From assembly GCF_052119585.1 (NCBI RefSeq), contig NZ_JBGQOJ010000012.1, positions 1 to 64,000 of the forward strand: 64,000 bases of DNA, written 5' to 3'. Source of the DNA: JBGQOJ01 sp052119585. Its GTDB lineage: Bacteria > Pseudomonadota > Alphaproteobacteria > Rhodobacterales > Rhodobacteraceae. The position numbers and the translations under genes are program-made. The notes beneath the pieces are model-generated. The model did no database searches. It was not told the DNA's origin and was given only the letters and a program-made list of their open reading frames with translations. Numbering within the stretch: position 1 is the first letter of the stretch; each line of letters begins with the position of its first letter. Shown piece by piece: positions 26,547 through 35,788 of the stretch.

Positions 26547-28170
26547 ACACCTGTTGGAAGTGCGCGACCTGTCGGTCGAGTTTCACACCGTGCATGGCAT
26601 CGTTCCGGCGGTTCGAAATGTCAGCTGGTATCTGGACAAAGGCGAGACGCTGGCCATTCTGGGCGAAAGCGGATCGGGGAAATCGGTGTCCGCCTCGGCG
26701 ATCATGAACCTGATCGACTGTCCCCCCGGGGACATCACCAGTGGTGAAATCCTGTATAACGGCGACGATCTGTTGCAGATGCCGAAAGAGGCCCGTCGCG
26801 CGATAAACGGTGCAAGGATCGCGATGATCTTTCAGGATCCGCTGGCGCATCTGAACCCCGTCTATACCGTCGGCTGGCAGATCATCGAGATGATGACGAC
26901 CCACGGCATGCCCGCCCCGCAGGCCAAAGAACGGGCGCTTGAGCTGCTGAACCGCGTCGGTATTCCCGAACCGGAAATCCGCATGAACGCCTATCCGCAC
27001 CAGTTTTCCGGCGGACAGCGGCAACGCCTGATGATCGCGATGGCACTGGCGTTCAAGCCCGACATCCTGATCGCGGACGAGCCGACAACCGCGCTTGACG
27101 TGACGGTGCAGGCGCAGATTCTGGAGCTGTTGAAAGAGTTGCAGCTGGAAACCGGGATGGGGCTTTTGCTGATCACCCATGATCTGGGTGTCGTTGCCGA
27201 AATCGCCGACCGCGTTGTGGTGATGAACGCCGGAGAGATCGTCGAGACCGGCGCTGCGGCACAGGTCTATGCCAACCCGCGCCACCCCTACACCAAACGC
27301 CTGATCGGGGCGGCCCCCGGCAAGGGCCAGATGGCGAGCACCGCCAGACCCCATGACGAGCCGCTGCTGCGGCTGGAGAATGTGGGCAAAACCTATGGCC
27401 AGTTCGACGCGCTGAAAGGCGCCAGCTTTTGCGTGATGGAGGGCGAGACGGTCGCGATTGTCGGCGAAAGCGGGTCCGGCAAATCGACACTGGCCAAGAC
27501 CTTGTTGCGGCTGGAAGAGCCGACAGCGGGCGCCGCATTCTACAAGGGGCGCGATCTGTTCGCGATGTCCCCGAAAGAGATGTTCGCGATCCGCCGCGAG
27601 ATTCAGATGGTGTTTCAGGACCCGGCGCAATCGCTGAACCCGCGCATGTCGGTCTATGACCTGGTCTCTGAGGCATGGGCGATCCACCCCGACATTCTGC
27701 CAAAGGAAAAGTGGCGCGACCGCGTGGCGGAACTGTTGATGCAGGTCGGCCTGACCGCAGAACACGCGCACCGCTATCCGCACCAGTTTTCCGGCGGCCA
27801 GCGTCAGCGGATCGCCATCGCGCGGGCGCTGGCGCTGGAACCCCGGCTGATCGTCTGCGACGAGGCCGTATCCGCGCTGGACGTGTCGATACAGGCGCAG
27901 GTGATCGAGCTGTTGGACGGTCTGCGCCGCGATCTGGGGCTGTCGTATATCTTTATCGCCCACGACCTGCCCGTGGTGCGTGATTTTGCCGACCGCGTGG
28001 TGGTGATGCAGGGGGGCCGCATTGTCGAGGAAGGCCCCGTGCGCCAGATTTTCGACGACCCCCGCGAAACCTATACCCGCGATCTGTTGGCGGCCAGCCT
28101 TGACCCCGATCCGGTGGTGCAGGCGGAACGCCGTGCGAACCGACGCAAGAAGGACCTGACCCCCGCATGA
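26539..28170 (+). CDS. family-5 ABC importer, fused dual ATPase (DppD-DppF)
   Basis: One 543-residue polypeptide holding two complete nucleotide-binding domains. Walker A motifs GESGSGKS are at 42-49 and 309-316, and signatures FSGGQRQR at 156-163 and 417-424. The join is near residues 260-275 (after the HPYTKRLIGAAP peptide-importer C-terminal motif). ATG 26539 has CGGAGG upstream. Most such importers encode DppD and DppF separately, as at 56435-58041 in this window. ATGA overlap with the next gene. Confidence 0.92.
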   Translation: MAEHLLEVRDLSVEFHTVHGIVPAVRNVSWYLDKGETLAILGESGSGKSVSASAIMNLIDCPPGDITSGEILYNGDDLLQMPKEARRAINGARIAMIFQDPLAHLNPVYTVGWQIIEMMTTHGMPAPQAKERALELLNRVGIPEPEIRMNAYPHQFSGGQRQRLMIAMALAFKPDILIADEPTTALDVTVQAQILELLKELQLETGMGLLLITHDLGVVAEIADRVVVMNAGEIVETGAAAQVYANPRHPYTKRLIGAAPGKGQMASTARPHDEPLLRLENVGKTYGQFDALKGASFCVMEGETVAIVGESGSGKSTLAKTLLRLEEPTAGAAFYKGRDLFAMSPKEMFAIRREIQMVFQDPAQSLNPRMSVYDLVSEAWAIHPDILPKEKWRDRVAELLMQVGLTAEHAHRYPHQFSGGQRQRIAIARALALEPRLIVCDEAVSALDVSIQAQVIELLDGLRRDLGLSYIFIAHDLPVVRDFADRVVVMQGGRIVEEGPVRQIFDDPRETYTRDLLAASLDPDPVVQAERRANRRKKDLTPA

Positions 28171-29123
28171 AACCCGACGTTCTTGTCTACTATCCGACCC
28201 GCGCCCGCCAGATGGAAATGCTGGAGGCCCGCTATACCTTGCACCGGCTGGACCTTGCCGCCGACCCCGACGCCCTGCTGGCAGAGGTCGGCCTCCGCTG
28301 CACCGCGATGGTGACCAACGGGCACCGCGTACTGGACCGCGCCTTGCTGGCAAAGCTGCCGAACCTGAAAATCGCCGCGTCCTCCAGTGCCGGATATGAC
28401 ACGATGGATGTCGCGGCCTGCACCGAGCATGGCGTGACCATCACCAACACCCCCGATGTGCTGACCGACGATGTCGCCGATATTGCGCTGCTGTTGCTGT
28501 TGGCGACGCGACGCAAATTGATCGTCGGGGATCGTTGGGTGCGGTCCGGCGACTGGGGCCGCAACGGGCCTCTGCCGCTGACCTCTGCGACCGCCGGCAA
28601 GCGTGTGGGTATTGTCGGCCTTGGCCGTATCGGCCGCGCGATTGCACATAGGTGCGAGGCGCTGCGGCTGGAGGTCGGATACACCGGACGCAGCCGAAAA
28701 CCCGACACCGCGTATGCGTTCTTTCCCGATCTGGTCGAGTTGGCGCGCTGGTCCGACATATTGGTGATCGCGACAACCGGCGGCGCCGACACGCAGGCGC
28801 TGGTGGGGGCGGCGGCGATCGCGGCGCTGGGGCCGGAGGGCACGCTGATCAACATTGCACGCGGCACCGTGGTGGACGAACCCGCGATGATCGCGGCGTT
28901 GCAGTCGGGTGGGCTGGGGGCTGCGGGTCTTGATGTGTATCTGAACGAGCCGACCCCCGATCCGGCCTTTGCCGCAATGGACAACGTTGTTCTTTATCCG
29001 CACCATGCCTCGGGCACGTTCGAGACACGCAATGCGATGGCGCAGCTTGTAGTTGACAACCTGTCTGCATACTTCAGCGGCAAGCCTCTGTTGACGCCCG
29101 TCAACGGAGAGATCCAAAGGTAG
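28167..29123 (+). CDS. D-isomer-specific 2-hydroxyacid dehydrogenase (GHPR-like)
   Basis: NAD(P)-dependent dehydrogenase of 318 residues. The Rossmann motif GIVGLGRIGRAIAHR is near 150-164. Catalytic Arg is in SSSAGYDTMD to NIARGTVVDE, Glu near LNEPTPDP, and catalytic His in YPHHASGT. It probably reduces glyoxylate, hydroxypyruvate or a similar keto acid. It is translationally coupled to the ABC ATPase, which ties it to the imported compound. Confidence 0.88.
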   Translation: MKPDVLVYYPTRARQMEMLEARYTLHRLDLAADPDALLAEVGLRCTAMVTNGHRVLDRALLAKLPNLKIAASSSAGYDTMDVAACTEHGVTITNTPDVLTDDVADIALLLLLATRRKLIVGDRWVRSGDWGRNGPLPLTSATAGKRVGIVGLGRIGRAIAHRCEALRLEVGYTGRSRKPDTAYAFFPDLVELARWSDILVIATTGGADTQALVGAAAIAALGPEGTLINIARGTVVDEPAMIAALQSGGLGAAGLDVYLNEPTPDPAFAAMDNVVLYPHHASGTFETRNAMAQLVVDNLSAYFSGKPLLTPVNGEIQR

Positions 29124-29130
29124 CTGTTCC

Positions 29131-30171
29131 ATGACATCGACATTCGGGTATTTTCGCTGGGCCTTTGCCATCACGGCATCGGGTCTGGTTCTGGCGTTCT
29201 GGCTTGGCTGGCAAACCACCGGCTCACTTGCGGGCGCCCTTTCTTTTCTGGTGATCGGGTCTGTGCTGGCCATGCTTGAAATTTCGTTGTCGTTCGACAA
29301 TGCGATTGTCAATGCGAACAAGCTGAAAGATATGACGCCGCTGTGGCAGCGCCGGTTCCTGACATGGGGCATCCTGATTGCCGTGTTCGGGATGCGGATT
29401 GTGTTTCCGCTGTTGATCGTCGCGGTCGCGGCGCATATAGGGCCGATTGCGGCGGTGAAACTGGCGGCGACCAACCCCGCCGAATATTCTCGGATCATAG
29501 GCGAGGCGCATCTGTCGATTTCGGCGTTTGGCGGCACGTTCCTGATGATGGTCGGGCTGACCTATTTCGTGGACGAGGGCAAGGAGGTGGACTGGATCCG
29601 CGCGCTGGAACGCCGGTTGCGTCAATGCGCGTCTATCCGCGGGCTGGAAATCGGGTTTGTGCTGATCCTTGTGCTGGGCTTTGCAATGGCGCTGCCCGAT
29701 GCGGACGCGCTGACCTTCCTGTTCGCGTCGCTGTTCGGGTTGCTGGCGTTTCTGGCGGTCGATATGCTGGGGCGCGTTCTGGACATGAGCGAAGAGGCGC
29801 GCGACGTGACGCGGGCCGGGGGCTTGGGCGCGTTTCTGTATCTGGAGGTGCTGGACGCGAGTTTCAGTTTCGACGGCGTGATCGGGGCCTTTGCCCTGAC
29901 GCAGAACCTGTTCCTGATCGCGATCGGCCTGGGCATCGGGGCGATGTATGTGCGGTCAATGACGATCATGCTGGTCGAGCGAAAGACGCTGGCACAATTC
30001 CGCTATCTGGAACATGGTGCCTTCTATTCGATCCTTGCACTGTCGGTGATCATGTTCGCGCAATCCCTGCTTCATGTGTCAGAATTCGTGACGGGCACTC
30101 TCGGGGTCGGGCTGATTGGTCTCTCGCTTTGGTCCTCGATCAGTTACAATCGCAGGGCCGAAAACCTGTAG
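29131..30171 (+). CDS. DUF475 TerC-like membrane protein
   Basis: Polytopic membrane protein of 346 residues belonging to DUF475, distantly related to TerC metal-resistance/export proteins. It holds two matching acidic intramembrane motifs, LSFDNAI (53-59) and FSFDGVI (about 249-255), as expected of the duplicated fold. It follows the dehydrogenase by 7 bp, with AAAGG ten bases upstream of the ATG. Metal-ion (for example manganese) export is known for TerC relatives; the role here is not established. Confidence 0.82.
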   Translation: MTSTFGYFRWAFAITASGLVLAFWLGWQTTGSLAGALSFLVIGSVLAMLEISLSFDNAIVNANKLKDMTPLWQRRFLTWGILIAVFGMRIVFPLLIVAVAAHIGPIAAVKLAATNPAEYSRIIGEAHLSISAFGGTFLMMVGLTYFVDEGKEVDWIRALERRLRQCASIRGLEIGFVLILVLGFAMALPDADALTFLFASLFGLLAFLAVDMLGRVLDMSEEARDVTRAGGLGAFLYLEVLDASFSFDGVIGAFALTQNLFLIAIGLGIGAMYVRSMTIMLVERKTLAQFRYLEHGAFYSILALSVIMFAQSLLHVSEFVTGTLGVGLIGLSLWSSISYNRRAENL

Positions 30172-30206
30172 GCCATCGCGACCGCCCCTTTTGACCCGGA
30201 AATCAT

Positions 30207-31613
30207 ATGTTTGCTTCGGTCCCTTATTCGTCCCGCGGCCTTGCTCTTTCGCTGATCGCCGTTATGGCATTCGAGCTTTTGGCGCGGCTGACCGGGGTCG
30301 AGGTGTTCCGCTGGGTCGCCTGGGGCTGCGCGGGTCTGGTTGTGCTGGGCGCGCGCCGCCGTCTTGGCCTGCGCGAGGGCTATCTTTTGACCCTGTGCGT
30401 TGCACTTGTCGCCGTCGCGGTAACTCTTCATCCGGCCCCGGTCTCGGTCCTTGCATCGGCGCTGGACCAGGCCAGCTTTCTGATGGCGTTCATCCTGCTT
30501 CTGGGGCTCCTGCACGAGGCGGCGTCGACCTCTCCTTCGGTCGCGGCCTGTGGTGAGTATCTGACCCGCCAGCCCCCCGGCCGCAGGTATTACGCGTTGA
30601 ACGCTGGCACGGCAGCGATGGCGGTTTTGTTCAACATCGGTGTTGTCAGTTTTCTGGTCCCGTTGATCCAGCGCGGCATTGAAACCGCGACGCCCGGTGA
30701 TCCTCTGAACCCGATCCGCGAGCGGCGGCAGATTTCGGCGATGCTGCGCGGATTTGCGTGGTGCGTCGTCTGGTCGCCCACCGCGATTGCGCCGCTTGCC
30801 TTGGTCGAACTGATCCCCGGCACCAACCGCCAATTGTGGATTTTTCTTGGACTGGCGCTGTTCGTGGGGGTGATGTTTCTGGGCGCGTTAGAGGACATGT
30901 GGCGGTTTCGGTCCTACAGGCCGGCGATTGTGCGGCAGGCGCCGCTGTTCCCGACGGGGGCCTATCTGCGGTTCGCGATGGCCTGCGTCTGGCTGTTCGC
31001 GATGACGGGCGCGGTGGCGTGGCTTGCCGGGGACACGATCATTTTCGGGTTGATGGTGTCTTGTCCTGTCATGCTGGTCGGCTGGATCGTGGCCCAACAG
31101 GGCGGGGCTGGACCGGCAGAGCGTCGCGCGGCCCTGTCGCGCCTGTCGGGCATCGCCTTCGAGAACCTGCCAAAAGCGGCCCCCGTTGCCGTGACCCTTG
31201 CCTGTTCCGGTTTTGTGGGCCGTGCCGCTGCCGCCCTTATCCCCGCGCAAAGCGTTGCTGCCGTGCTGGGGCTGGACGCGATGCCGGATTTCGTCTTGCT
31301 GTCGATTCTGCCTGTCGCATTGTCGGTGTTCAGCCTTTTGGCGCTTAGCCCGATCATGATGGCGGTGTTTTTCGGAAGCCTGTTCGGCAGCCTTCCGGTT
31401 ATGCCAGCCGATCCGACATTGATCGCCCTGTCGATTTCCTGCGGCTGGGCGGTGTCGATGACGTTTTCACCCTTTGCCACGGTGGTGTTGCTGACCAACC
31501 GCGTCGGCGGCATTCCCGGACGAACACTGACCTGGGGCTGGAACCTAGGGTTTTCGGCTGCCGTGGTGCTGGCGCTAGTGCCGGTGTTCTGGGTGTTGAC
31601 GGGCGGGCAATAG
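30207..31613 (+). CDS. polytopic membrane protein, possible ion-transporter (IT) superfamily
   Basis: I do not recognise a named family with confidence. The 468-residue protein has about ten to twelve hydrophobic segments. Two half-helix-like motifs recur, WSPTAIAPLAL (about 189-199) and FSPFATVVLL (about 418-427), reminiscent of the paired re-entrant SPT/SNT loops of IT-superfamily carriers. It is codirectional with the DUF475 gene 35 bp upstream and ends 5 bp before a convergent GntR gene. An organic anion substrate is a guess. Confidence 0.55.
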   Translation: MFASVPYSSRGLALSLIAVMAFELLARLTGVEVFRWVAWGCAGLVVLGARRRLGLREGYLLTLCVALVAVAVTLHPAPVSVLASALDQASFLMAFILLLGLLHEAASTSPSVAACGEYLTRQPPGRRYYALNAGTAAMAVLFNIGVVSFLVPLIQRGIETATPGDPLNPIRERRQISAMLRGFAWCVVWSPTAIAPLALVELIPGTNRQLWIFLGLALFVGVMFLGALEDMWRFRSYRPAIVRQAPLFPTGAYLRFAMACVWLFAMTGAVAWLAGDTIIFGLMVSCPVMLVGWIVAQQGGAGPAERRAALSRLSGIAFENLPKAAPVAVTLACSGFVGRAAAALIPAQSVAAVLGLDAMPDFVLLSILPVALSVFSLLALSPIMMAVFFGSLFGSLPVMPADPTLIALSISCGWAVSMTFSPFATVVLLTNRVGGIPGRTLTWGWNLGFSAAVVLALVPVFWVLTGGQ

Positions 31614-31618
31614 ACGGA

Positions 31619-32356
31619 TCAGCCGGTCTTGAAAAAGTCCGGGTATTTTGCCTTAAGCTGGTCCACGCGGCTGACCGTCTGGCTAAGGTGCTGGCGGATC
31701 GCGGCAACGGCGGCTTCGGGGTCGCGCGCCTCCAAAGCGGCGACAATAATCTTGTGATCCTCGACGATCCGCTTGATCTTGCCTTCGCCCGGCAGATCCA
31801 GTCGCCGCACCCGGTTCAGGTGACCGGACTGGGCCCGCAGGACCGCGTGCAATCCGGCCTGACCGGCGCCGGCCATCAGGGTCTGGTGGAACACCTCGTC
31901 AAGTTCCTGGAAACTGGTGATTTCGTCGGGATTTCCCGCCAGCGCCTCTTGCATCATGATGATGGTTTTCAGGCGGCTTAAAACCGTGTCGGGGCAGTGT
32001 TGCGCAAGGTGGCGCAGGATTTCGGCCTCGACCGCGACGCGCAGGAAATGCGCCTCGTGGATTTGATCGGCGTCGATGCGGGTGACGATGGTGCGCGACT
32101 GCGGATAGATTCTGACCAACCCTTCCGCCTCAAGGCGTTGCATCGCCTCGCGGACGGGGGTCTGGCTGACATCGTATTGCTTTGCCAGTTCCGTGCGCGA
32201 CAGGACCGCGTCCGGCGGCAGCTGCAAACTGATGATGCGCTGGCGCAGGTGATCAAAGGTGCGGGACACGGCAGAAACACCCGCCGACGATCTGTCTGCG
32301 TCGCCAAACCGGTCCATAACTGTCGCAATCGGGTTGCCCATATTCATCATGCCCAT
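31619..32356 (-). CDS. GntR-family regulator, FCD subfamily, of the TRAP operon
   Basis: Regulator of 245 residues. The winged HTH lies at about 30-95 (FDHLRQRIISLQL, SRTELAKQYDVSQTPVREAMQRLE), with an FCD effector domain after it. Divergent from the dctP operon, so it most likely controls hexarate import and breakdown. Several in-frame ATGs crowd the start (32356, 32350, 32341), and I keep the longest. A near-palindromic AT-rich site covers the dctP -10 box. Confidence 0.9.
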   Translation of the reverse strand: MGMMNMGNPIATVMDRFGDADRSSAGVSAVSRTFDHLRQRIISLQLPPDAVLSRTELAKQYDVSQTPVREAMQRLEAEGLVRIYPQSRTIVTRIDADQIHEAHFLRVAVEAEILRHLAQHCPDTVLSRLKTIIMMQEALAGNPDEITSFQELDEVFHQTLMAGAGQAGLHAVLRAQSGHLNRVRRLDLPGEGKIKRIVEDHKIIVAALEARDPEAAVAAIRQHLSQTVSRVDQLKAKYPDFFKTG

Positions 32357-32421
32357 TCCCTACATCAGCCAGAGCCAAGATCAAGCCCCCACGCCATTTT
32401 CAATATAGGGTAGAAAATCGT

Positions 32422-32450
32422 TTGCGACAACTAAAACACTAATATATAAG
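32422..32450 (+). promoter_or_regulatory. predicted promoter and operator of the TRAP operon
   Basis: -35 TTGCGA (32422-32427) and -10 TATAAG (32445-32450) are spaced by 17 bp. CTAATATATAAG (32439-32450, 10 of 12 positions symmetric) covers the -10 box and is a candidate GntR site. Confidence 0.45.
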
Positions 32451-32519
32451 AACGTCATCACCAGAGGGCGGTGCGCGTTCCGGTGGAAAACCATAATCAG
32501 GAATGTCTGGGAGGACGTC

Positions 32520-33560
32520 ATGAAAAACAACGGGTTCAAAGGATTTGCCAAAGCTGCAGTTGCCGCAGTTGTGCTGGGAATCGCCACTGCTGCCGCAGCG
32601 GATGCCAAGACGCTGAAGGTGCAGACAAGCTCGACCGCCAGCCATTTTACCCTGGCATTTCTGAACGAGAACTGGGTGCCGAAGCTGAAAGAAATGACCG
32701 GCGGATCGCTGGAAATCGAATTTCTGCCCATCGGCGCCGTTGTTCCCCATCGCGAAACACCCGAGGCCGTGGCCATGGGCATCCTTGACGGTGACCTGAC
32801 GTCGATCAACTATTTCGCCGGCAAAGATGCAGCATTCGCGTTGATGGGCGACCTGATTGCGGGCTACGACAGTGCCGACCAGATCCAGACATTCTGTGCC
32901 AACGGCGGCGGCAAAGAGATGCTGCAAAAGCTGTATGATGCCTATGTTCCCGGCATCCATGTGGTCGGTTGCGGCGCTTACGCCCGCGAGGCGTTCGTGT
33001 CCAAGGTGCCGATCCGCGGCGTTGCGGATTTCAAGGGTATCAAGGTCCGCTCGCCCGAGGGTCTTGCCGCTGACGTGTTCAGGCGCGCCGGTGCGGCCCC
33101 AGTGTCGTTGCCCGGCTCCGAGGTTTACACCTCGTTGGAAAAGGGCGTGATCGACGCGGCTGACAACTCTGCCTACGCGAACAATGACGCAAACGGTCTG
33201 CACAAGGTTGCCAAATTCCCGATCTTCCCCGGCATCCATTCGACCCCGATCCTTCAGTTCACTGTGTCGCAGTTGGCATGGGACGCGATGACACCCGCAG
33301 AGCGCACCTCGCTGGAGGTCTGGTATGTCGCGGCCTACAACGACATGCGCCGTGTGGTTGACATGGAAGACCGCGCATTGGTCGCCCGTGACAAGGCGGC
33401 AGGCGATATCGAAGTGATCGACTGGCCACAGGAAGACCGCGATGCGTTCCGCGTTATCGCCGTGGACGCATGGGAGGCCTTTGCCGCCTCTTCCGATCTG
33501 GCCAAGGAAACCTACACCGCGCACATCGACTTTATGAAAACGGCCGGTTTGCTGAAGTAA
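32520..33560 (+). CDS. TRAP transporter, DctP-type substrate-binding protein
   Basis: Periplasmic binding protein of 346 residues with a signal peptide (residues 1-27, ending AAAADA). The TRAP family's carboxylate-binding Arg is likely Arg177 (FKGIKVRSPEG), followed by SLPGSEVYTSLEKGVID. GGGAGGA precedes the ATG. First gene of a 13-gene operon for hexarate degradation, so the ligand is probably a sugar diacid such as galactarate, though not shown directly. Confidence 0.92.
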   Translation: MKNNGFKGFAKAAVAAVVLGIATAAAADAKTLKVQTSSTASHFTLAFLNENWVPKLKEMTGGSLEIEFLPIGAVVPHRETPEAVAMGILDGDLTSINYFAGKDAAFALMGDLIAGYDSADQIQTFCANGGGKEMLQKLYDAYVPGIHVVGCGAYAREAFVSKVPIRGVADFKGIKVRSPEGLAADVFRRAGAAPVSLPGSEVYTSLEKGVIDAADNSAYANNDANGLHKVAKFPIFPGIHSTPILQFTVSQLAWDAMTPAERTSLEVWYVAAYNDMRRVVDMEDRALVARDKAAGDIEVIDWPQEDRDAFRVIAVDAWEAFAASSDLAKETYTAHIDFMKTAGLLK

Positions 33561-33569
33561 TCCGCCACC

Positions 33570-33595
33570 GACCGCGCCCCAAGCCGGGCGCGGTC
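33570..33595 (+). other. GC-rich intergenic hairpin after dctP
   Basis: GACCGCGCCC-CAAGCC-GGGCGCGGTC is a perfect 10-bp stem ten bases after the dctP stop and without a U-run. It probably stabilises dctP mRNA relative to the downstream genes. Confidence 0.65.
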
Positions 33596-33701
33596 ACCCG
33601 CCTGCCGGAGCGACCCGATCCGGCGCGAAATTCAACTTCAGATAGTCGGACCGCGACGCTGCGCCTTGCAGGTGCACCGCAATGATCCAGAGGGCCAGGC
33701 C

Positions 33702-35777
33702 ATGTCTAACGACACCATGACCATTGACGACGCCAGCATAGACCTTGCTGCAGACGATCCGCTTCACGAAGGGAACGGACCCGCTGCCGGGGACTATACA
33801 ATCATTGACCATATCAGCCATTTCTCTGGCCTGGCAATTTCGGTCATCTACATATTTGCGGCTGGGGCCACCTTGTGGGAGGTCGTCGCGCGGTATGCGT
33901 TCGATGCGCCAACGCTTTGGGCATTCGAACTTGTGATGGTATTGTGCGCTACCGCCTGGATGGGGTCTGCGGGCTACATCACAATGAAAGAGCGCCACAT
34001 CGGGATCACCGTATTCCATTCTATCGCCACCCCCAAGGTGCGCTGGTGGCTTGATGTGTTTGCGGCCATCGTCGGGGTTATCGCGCTGTTCCTCTTGCTG
34101 GCGGATGCCAGCCACCGCGCCTATCTGTCCATCGCGATGATCGAGCGCACCGGATCGGCGTTCAACGCGCCGATGCCGATGATGCTGAAATCGGCGCTGA
34201 TGGTCGGTGGGTTCATGTATCTTGCGCAGTTGACGGTAAACCTGCACCGGCTGGCGACAGGCGCGTGGCGGATGGTCGTCAAGGGCACCGCCCTGCTGAT
34301 GGTCATCTACTTTGTCTCGGCGCTTTTGGCCTTTGTCATGGGCGCGGACAGCGCGGCGGGCATGCTGTCGGGTTGGTTCAGCGGCATCGGCGCGGCGCTT
34401 GACCCCAGCCCCGCGCTGGACATGCGCAGTCACTCGCTTGGCTTCATCTCGTTGATCATGGTGCTGATCCTTGTCGCGCTGATGATGACGGGTATGCCCC
34501 TTGGCATTGTGACGCTGATCGTCTCTGTCATCATGGCGGTGGCGTTCTTTGGCCCGCGCGGTCTGTACCTTGTCTCGACCAATGCTGCGGGTCTGCTGGA
34601 GCATTACTCGCTGGTTGCGATCCCGTTCTTTGTACTGATGTCCGCCATTCTGGAACGCGCGGGCATTGCCGAAGATCTGTTCGATGCGATGTCGATCTTT
34701 GCCGGAAACCTGCGCGGTGGCGTCGCGGTTCAAACTGTCGTTGTGGCGGTCATTCTGGCGGCGATGTCCGGGGTGATGGGCGGAGAGATCGTGATGCTGG
34801 GCCTTGTGGCGCTGCCGCAGATGTTCCGCCTTGGCTATGACCGCAAGCTGACCATCGGCCTGATCTGCGCATCCGGTGCGCTGGCCACGCTGATCCCGCC
34901 GTCGATCATCATGATCGTTTACGGGCTGTCAGCCGAAGTCGGCATCGGCGATCTGTTCATGGCGGGTGCCGTTCCGGGCATGATGCTGGCGGTGTTCTAC
35001 GCGGTTTATGTGTTGATCCGTGTGAACCTGAACCACTCGCTTGCGCCGACGGCGGCAGAGGTGGCGCAGATCACCGGCGTTGAAAACAAACTGAGCCGCG
35101 AGCGTATGATCGCGGTCGTCATGTGCGTCATCCTGATCGCCAGTGTGATGGGGTCGATCTATGCCGGTATCGCATCGGTCACCGAATCCGCCGCGCTTGG
35201 CGTGGTCGGGTCGATCTTTGTGGCGGCGGTGCGCAACCAGTTCAAATGGTCGGTCCTGCAACCCGCGCTGGTCGGGTCGATGGCCACGGTCGGCACGATC
35301 ATCTGGCTGGTGCTGGGGGCGGTGTCTTTCGTCGGCATCTTCAACCTTGTCGGTGGCGGGCAGTATATGCGCGACATCTTCCTTGGGCTGGGTCTGTCGG
35401 CGATGGGCACCATCATCCTGATGATGGCGGTTCTGGTCGTTCTGGGCACGTTCATGGAATGGATCGCGATCGTCTTTATCACGGTTCCGGTTTTCGCCCC
35501 CGTGGTGGTCACTTTGGCCCCCGAACTGGGGCTGACGCCGGATCAGGCAAAGATCTGGTTCGGCATCCTGTTCGTGATGAACATCCAGATCTACTTCCTG
35601 TCGCCGCCCTTTGGGCCCGCCTGTTTCTGGTTGAAATCCGTCGCCCCCAAGGACGTGACCCTGCAAGAGATCTTCATGGCGGTTCTGCCCTTTATCGCGA
35701 TCCAGATTTTCGGTCTGTTCCTTGTCGTGATGTTCCCGCAAATCGCACTGTGGCTTCCCGAAGCTCTGGCACACTAA
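33702..35777 (+). CDS. TRAP transporter, fused DctQ-DctM permease
   Basis: Fusion of the small (DctQ) and large (DctM) membrane subunits, 691 residues. The DctQ part spans about 30-220, with FELVMVLCATAWMGSAGYIT in its conserved core. The DctM part begins near 240, with EHYSLVAIPFFVLMSAILER, SGVMGGEIVMLG and ASGALATLIPPSIIMIVYG as family hallmarks. ATG 33702 is preferred over an upstream TTG. Followed 11 bp later by a 40-residue membrane protein. Confidence 0.92.
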   Translation: MSNDTMTIDDASIDLAADDPLHEGNGPAAGDYTIIDHISHFSGLAISVIYIFAAGATLWEVVARYAFDAPTLWAFELVMVLCATAWMGSAGYITMKERHIGITVFHSIATPKVRWWLDVFAAIVGVIALFLLLADASHRAYLSIAMIERTGSAFNAPMPMMLKSALMVGGFMYLAQLTVNLHRLATGAWRMVVKGTALLMVIYFVSALLAFVMGADSAAGMLSGWFSGIGAALDPSPALDMRSHSLGFISLIMVLILVALMMTGMPLGIVTLIVSVIMAVAFFGPRGLYLVSTNAAGLLEHYSLVAIPFFVLMSAILERAGIAEDLFDAMSIFAGNLRGGVAVQTVVVAVILAAMSGVMGGEIVMLGLVALPQMFRLGYDRKLTIGLICASGALATLIPPSIIMIVYGLSAEVGIGDLFMAGAVPGMMLAVFYAVYVLIRVNLNHSLAPTAAEVAQITGVENKLSRERMIAVVMCVILIASVMGSIYAGIASVTESAALGVVGSIFVAAVRNQFKWSVLQPALVGSMATVGTIIWLVLGAVSFVGIFNLVGGGQYMRDIFLGLGLSAMGTIILMMAVLVVLGTFMEWIAIVFITVPVFAPVVVTLAPELGLTPDQAKIWFGILFVMNIQIYFLSPPFGPACFWLKSVAPKDVTLQEIFMAVLPFIAIQIFGLFLVVMFPQIALWLPEALAH

Positions 35778-35788
35778 GGAGAATTCCA

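Noticed and set aside
26455..28353. 632-codon minus-strand open frame opposite the fused ATPase
   Set aside because: It is the antisense of a clear ABC ATPase and has no recognisable domain or start site.
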